The notes under the pieces: model-generated | Databases searched by the model: none | Seen by the model: only the letters and a program-made list of their open reading frames with translations | What the model was told of the DNA's origin: nothing | Shown: positions 7,091 through 9,907 of the stretch, piece after piece | Layout of the letters: each line of letters begins with the position of its first letter | Numbering within the stretch: the first letter of the stretch is position 1 | NCBI GenBank assembly: GCA_021648745.1 | Contig: JAKISE010000103.1 | Span: 1 to 9,907 of the forward strand | DNA length: 9,907 nucleotides | Source: Cyclobacteriaceae bacterium | Lineage (GTDB): Bacteria; Bacteroidota; Bacteroidia; Cytophagales; Cyclobacteriaceae | Reading direction: 5' to 3' | Made by a program: the position numbers and the translations under genes

Positions 7091-8737
7091 CTAACTTTCA
7101 TAGATCACTTTCTCATCACTATCGAACCACGATGAATACATGGGCATATGTATCTTCTCAATCTGATTTCTCTTAATCTTCAAAGTAGGTGTCATCAATC
7201 CATTATCTATAGTCCAGTCCTCCATCATTACTACTATCTTTTCAATTCTCTCATGGCTTGCCAGTGAGGAATTTAATTTTTTCACCGAATTCTCTATGCT
7301 GCTACTAAGGTCTTCCTTGGATTTATCATTGGCAACCAATGATTTAATTACTAATGCAATTGGTTGCGGAATGCCCATTCCAACAATACATACTTGTTCT
7401 ATATCAGGGTTTTTAAGCAATTCTAACTCAATAGGGGCTGGAGCAATGTATTTCCCCTTGTCAGTTTTAAACTGGTCTTTAACCCTGCCGGTAATGGTAA
7501 GATACCCATCATGGTCATACTCACCTATATCTCCAGTTTTAAGGTATCCTTCTTCATCAAACATTTCAGCCGTTAATTTAGGCTCTTTATAATAGCCCTT
7601 CATTAGTACATCACTTTTAATGCATATTTCACCCTCAGCCGTTAGCTTGGCGGTTACACCTGGTAATGCCTGACCAACAGTACCCATTTTATTGGCTCCT
7701 ACTAAATTATAATGGGAGAGAATACAATCTTCTGTCATACCATAGGCCTGGTGGATAGTTATGCCAAGTTTATCATACCACTCGAGCATACTAACCGCAA
7801 TTGGAGCTGCTCCGGTTGTCATATAGGTGGCTTCTGAAAGCCCCAGTTTCTTAACAATTTTCTTCTTAACTATGCCCCCAATAATAGGAATCCCCAATAG
7901 CCTATCTAACTTTTTCTGTGGCATCTTATTTAGGATGGCCTCTTGAAATTTTGCCCAAATTCTAGGAACTGCAAAGAACATATGTGGTTGAGTGGCAGCT
8001 AAGTCACTAGCAAATGATTCAAGAGACTCAGGGAAAGAAAATACACCATGCCTATAAAGCCCATGATAGCCAACGGCAATTCGCTCTGCTACATGAGAGA
8101 GTGGTAGAAAAGAGAAAAATTTAGGCCGATCGGGTAAGGGGATAACTACTTCCGCATTATTTACAACCTGAGAGATGTTACTAACTGTATGCATTACGCC
8201 TTTCGGCATGCCGGTGGTTCCTGAGGTATAAATTATAGTTAACAAATCATCAGGGGCAAGGGCAGCTAAATCTGTTAATGGTTCATTTTTGCTTATAATG
8301 CCCTCCCAACTTATATCCTCATTAATGCCATAAGCTTCTACGCCAATCTTATGGATGTTAGGAATGCCGGATTTCTGCACTTCGTAATTGTCTAATTTAC
8401 CAATAAATATTGCTTTTGATTCACTGTGTTCTAGTACAAGTTTTATCGTATCGGGCCCAAGTGTAGGATAAAGCGGAACAGAAATATGGCCTGCCATCAT
8501 AATAGCGAGATCAGCCATTATCCAGTGCGCACAATTTTTAGAAATTAGTGCCACCTTGCTATTCTCAGGCATATCAAGTGCTTTAAGGCCGGTAGCCGCT
8601 TTTCTTATCTCATCGCCAGATTCTTTATAAGTGTATTCCTTAATATCCCCATTGAGTGGTTGACGTAAAAAAGTATCATTAGGTGTGGTGGATTCCCAAT
8701 GCAAAAAGGCGGCTAATGGTGAGTCGAACGAAGGCAT
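7091..8737 (-). CDS. Long-chain acyl-CoA synthetase-type AMP-forming ligase
   Basis: A 548-residue ANL-superfamily adenylating enzyme that activates a carboxylic acid to acyl-AMP and then to acyl-CoA. Motifs appear in order: IIYTSGTTGMPKGVMHT (168-184, ATP phosphate loop), FLPLSHVAER (210-219, typical of long-chain FAA1/FadD-like ligases), YMTTGAAPI (305-313), AYGMTED (331-337), YLKTGDIGEYDHDGYLTITGR (398-418, adenine/ribose site and hinge), and a C-terminal TPTLKIKR with Lys520 as the likely adenylation lysine. There is no signal peptide. Length is normal to slightly short for the long-chain subgroup. Chain-length specificity cannot be read. It converges on the PLP-enzyme gene across 83 bases with no clear terminator, and on its other side lies the relic of that gene. 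It appears to be transcribed alone from the candidate promoter at 8787-8818. Confidence 0.92.
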   Translation of the reverse strand: MPSFDSPLAAFLHWESTTPNDTFLRQPLNGDIKEYTYKESGDEIRKAATGLKALDMPENSKVALISKNCAHWIMADLAIMMAGHISVPLYPTLGPDTIKLVLEHSESKAIFIGKLDNYEVQKSGIPNIHKIGVEAYGINEDISWEGIISKNEPLTDLAALAPDDLLTIIYTSGTTGMPKGVMHTVSNISQVVNNAEVVIPLPDRPKFFSFLPLSHVAERIAVGYHGLYRHGVFSFPESLESFASDLAATQPHMFFAVPRIWAKFQEAILNKMPQKKLDRLLGIPIIGGIVKKKIVKKLGLSEATYMTTGAAPIAVSMLEWYDKLGITIHQAYGMTEDCILSHYNLVGANKMGTVGQALPGVTAKLTAEGEICIKSDVLMKGYYKEPKLTAEMFDEEGYLKTGDIGEYDHDGYLTITGRVKDQFKTDKGKYIAPAPIELELLKNPDIEQVCIVGMGIPQPIALVIKSLVANDKSKEDLSSSIENSVKKLNSSLASHERIEKIVVMMEDWTIDNGLMTPTLKIKRNQIEKIHMPMYSSWFDSDEKVIYES

Positions 8738-8786
8738 ATTAAATGTTTGGTTTAGAGGTTATTATATTGATTTCTAATAATTTGAG

Positions 8787-8818
8787 TGAATTTAGTAAAT
8801 ACTAGAAGAATTATCAAA
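8787..8818 (-). promoter_or_regulatory. Candidate Bacteroidota-type promoter for the acyl-CoA synthetase gene
   Basis: On the minus strand TTTG (8818-8815) is followed after 20 bases by TAAATTCA (8794-8787), close to the consensus TTTG-N19-TAnnTTTG. Transcription would start about 40 bases upstream of the start codon at 8737, a normal leader length. Confidence 0.4.
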
Positions 8819-8826
8819 TCTTAGGT

Positions 8827-9353
8827 CGATTATACGAAGCCATGATAACTACAGCCGTTCTCTGCTCCCTTTATTGCCATACAAAAATGTTGCAATGACC
8901 GAATTGTTTATAGCGAAGAGGCTATCTTTCTAAAAAAGGTTTCAAGCTTGGCGAGAAAACCTTAATGGCTTATGTGGGTTCTTAATCAAACAAGGAGTAC
9001 ACTTGTTTTATATAAGATCAGTATCACAAGAGAATGGTATTATTTTCACAAGTTTAGCTGCAATTGCAAAAGTATCGGAGGGTGATTTAACCCGAATTAT
9101 GCGATAGGGTTCGTGATGAGGCTTTAAGTCACAATAAATCAGGCAGTTTGGATTCGAAAGCATAGCACCGCTATGGTGAGAACACAAACAAAGCAAAGCG
9201 ACTGATTTGAAGTGAGTTAAAGGCCTAATAGAAATTCTATTGCATATTTCGGGTTTAATTGGCATTTTGCTAACTCGTTCGTGTACTAAGGTTGATTATA
9301 TGCCAAATACCTTTCTTAAAAAGGGTAGTTTCCATTCAAAACCGCCAAAATAG
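8827..9353 (+). pseudogene. Decayed partial copy of the D-serine dehydratase / D-threonine aldolase-like gene
   Basis: This is a remnant of the last ~130 codons of the gene at 5925-7007, in the same orientation. Matching stretches include CGATTATAC (8827-8835; 6611-6619), ATTGCCATACAAAAA (8874-8888), and translated blocks such as NGLCGFL against FGLVGQL and SVSQENGII against SISQEHGIV. The upstream block (AIQK at 8876) and the downstream block (SVSQENG at 9018) are in different frames, so there is at least one frameshift, near 8925-8950; a TAA lies at 8931-8933 in the downstream frame. A 163-bp insertion adds a further stop (9105-9107). The zinc histidine is Arg in the relic (LTRSCTKVD against PIHSCMTVD). 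The original stop, TAG at 9351-9353, is preserved. The first two thirds of the gene are absent. Confidence 0.88.
9086..9258. mobile_element. 163-bp MITE-like element with TTTAA target duplication
   Basis: The element (9091-9253) has terminal inverted repeats CCCGAATTATGC (9091-9102) and GCATATTTCGGG (9242-9253), 11 of 12 matching, and is flanked by direct repeats TTTAA (9086-9090 and 9254-9258). Removing it plus one TTTAA gives GGTGATTTAATTGGCATTTTGC, collinear with GGTGACTTGGTTGCAATTTTGC at 6902-6923 of the intact paralogue, so both ends are fixed. Inner arms also pair: the 9117-9142 region with the reverse complement of 9202-9224 (shared AAATCAG, TTTAA and TCAC). A central hairpin, CATAGC-ACC-GCTATG (9161-9175), completes a long imperfect fold-back. 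There is no transposase ORF. Terminal CC and a TTAA-containing target fit what I recall of IS1380-type transposition, but the parent family is inference. Confidence 0.85.
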
Positions 9354-9370
9354 TGTAGAAATTGATAAAT

Positions 9371-9388
9371 ATACCCACATGTGGGTAT
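9371..9388. promoter_or_regulatory. Perfect 18-bp palindrome ATACCCACATGTGGGTAT
   Basis: It starts 17 bases after the relic's stop codon and ends 55 bases before the next gene at 9444. As RNA it forms a 7-base stem with a CATG loop, followed by TGTAATT, so it may be the terminator of the lost gene. The intact paralogue keeps only the left half (ATACCCACAT at 7028-7037). It could also serve as an operator for the gene at 9444. Confidence 0.45.
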
Positions 9389-9443
9389 TGTAATTCGCTC
9401 AATTAATAGTCACCTTGTCATTTAAATTAGATGGCTAGTTGGC

Positions 9444-9866
9444 ATGCAGCAATACTATTTTTTGGATAGTTCTGGGGAATTAAAAACTTCCATTCAGTTG
9501 CAGGGCGATTTTGTAATTGCCTATGCATTACGATTGTGGAAATCGCATGATAAAATAGTGGATCTTGTGGAAGACATCCGAGGAAGTTGCTTCAATAAAG
9601 AATCTAAAACAATTAGCTATAACTTATTTAGTTTGAAGGATAGTAACTCTACTTATTTTTTAGAACTTGACGCAAATATTTCTACCATTCATTCGCAGAC
9701 TCATTATGCTATCAAATTGAGATTGGAACAACGTGTTGAAAAGGAAAATTGGAGATTAATAGGAACCGAAGAAACATTCGGTCATGTTAGCTGCAATGAA
9801 CGAGGAGTGTTCTCAAAACTTGAAATCTCAGTTTTGAATGATTCACTAAATAAAATGGCTGTTTAG
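9444..9866 (+). CDS. Small protein of unknown function
   Basis: A 140-residue ORF from ATG 9444 to the TAG at 9864-9866. I do not recognise the family. It has no signal peptide or membrane segment. Alternating hydrophobic patterns in residues 1-30, 56-95 and 103-131 suggest mostly beta structure with one central helix (about 33-46). There are two cysteines, Cys49 and Cys117, with no metal-binding spacing. Base composition resembles the neighbouring genes, and there is no competing ORF on either strand, which supports a real gene. The start lacks a Shine-Dalgarno; an ATG at 9431 is in another frame and soon stops. It stands alone, downstream of the pseudogene and an 18-bp palindrome. The bases after it (9867-9907) show nothing recognisable. 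Confidence 0.6.
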   Translation: MQQYYFLDSSGELKTSIQLQGDFVIAYALRLWKSHDKIVDLVEDIRGSCFNKESKTISYNLFSLKDSNSTYFLELDANISTIHSQTHYAIKLRLEQRVEKENWRLIGTEETFGHVSCNERGVFSKLEISVLNDSLNKMAV

Positions 9867-9907
9867 TAATTATATATTAACCTGAGTTCGACCTAAGGAA
9901 TGCTATC

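Noticed and set aside
9008..9265. Minus-strand ORF of 85 codons across the MITE-like element
   Set aside because: It spans both element junctions and antisense pseudogene sequence, so it is a composite by-product of the insertion. It is not a transposase.
1..9907. CRISPR array, tRNA, rRNA, toxin-antitoxin pair or phage module
   Set aside because: No regularly spaced repeats, cloverleaf or rRNA-like sequence was seen. The S24-like repressor has no phage genes beside it, and the small gene at 9444 has no partner ORF.

Overview
The window looks like chromosomal DNA from a low-GC member of the Bacteroidota, probably Cytophagales-like. The reasons are the AT-rich intergenic DNA, start codons with little or no Shine-Dalgarno sequence, PAS proteins with the Bacteroidota-style IAWxQxHxxRAPxARI box, and an XRE/S24-type regulator of a form common in that phylum. 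The taxonomic placement is inference; no rRNA or marker gene is present.

Layout. Positions 1-2781 (minus strand) hold two paralogous PAS-domain sensory proteins. One is a multi-PAS protein that runs off the left edge. The other, upstream of it, has three PAS-like domains and ends in a histidine-containing dimerisation helix pair with no ATPase domain. A 26-codon ORF and a weak terminator-like hairpin lie between them. Positions 2782-3178 are a gene-free, very AT-rich divergent control region rich in dyad-symmetric sites. Positions 3179-4048 (plus) encode an XRE/S24-like repressor in which both positions of the self-cleavage Ser/Lys dyad appear to be glycine. Positions 4182-7007 (plus) are a likely two-gene operon: an exported lipoprotein amidohydrolase of the YtcJ type and a PLP-dependent D-serine dehydratase / D-threonine aldolase-like enzyme. 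Positions 7091-8737 (minus) encode a long-chain acyl-CoA synthetase-type ligase that converges on that operon. Positions 9444-9866 (plus) encode a small protein I do not recognise.

The most informative stretch is the apparently empty DNA at 8827-9390. It is a decayed second copy of the 3' third of the D-serine/D-threonine enzyme gene, and the homology continues past the stop codon. The relic is interrupted by a 163-bp MITE-like element with 12-bp terminal inverted repeats (11/12 matching) and a 5-bp TTTAA target duplication. The intact paralogue at 6900-6925 serves as the empty-site reference. The acyl-CoA synthetase gene therefore sits between an intact gene and a same-orientation remnant of it, which points to local duplication followed by decay.

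How the genes may work together: the amidohydrolase could release an amine or D-amino acid in the cell envelope, which the PLP enzyme would then break down in the cytosol. This is inference. The PAS proteins and the repressor look like separate signalling and regulatory genes. I did not find a clearly new multi-gene defence or mobile system here.
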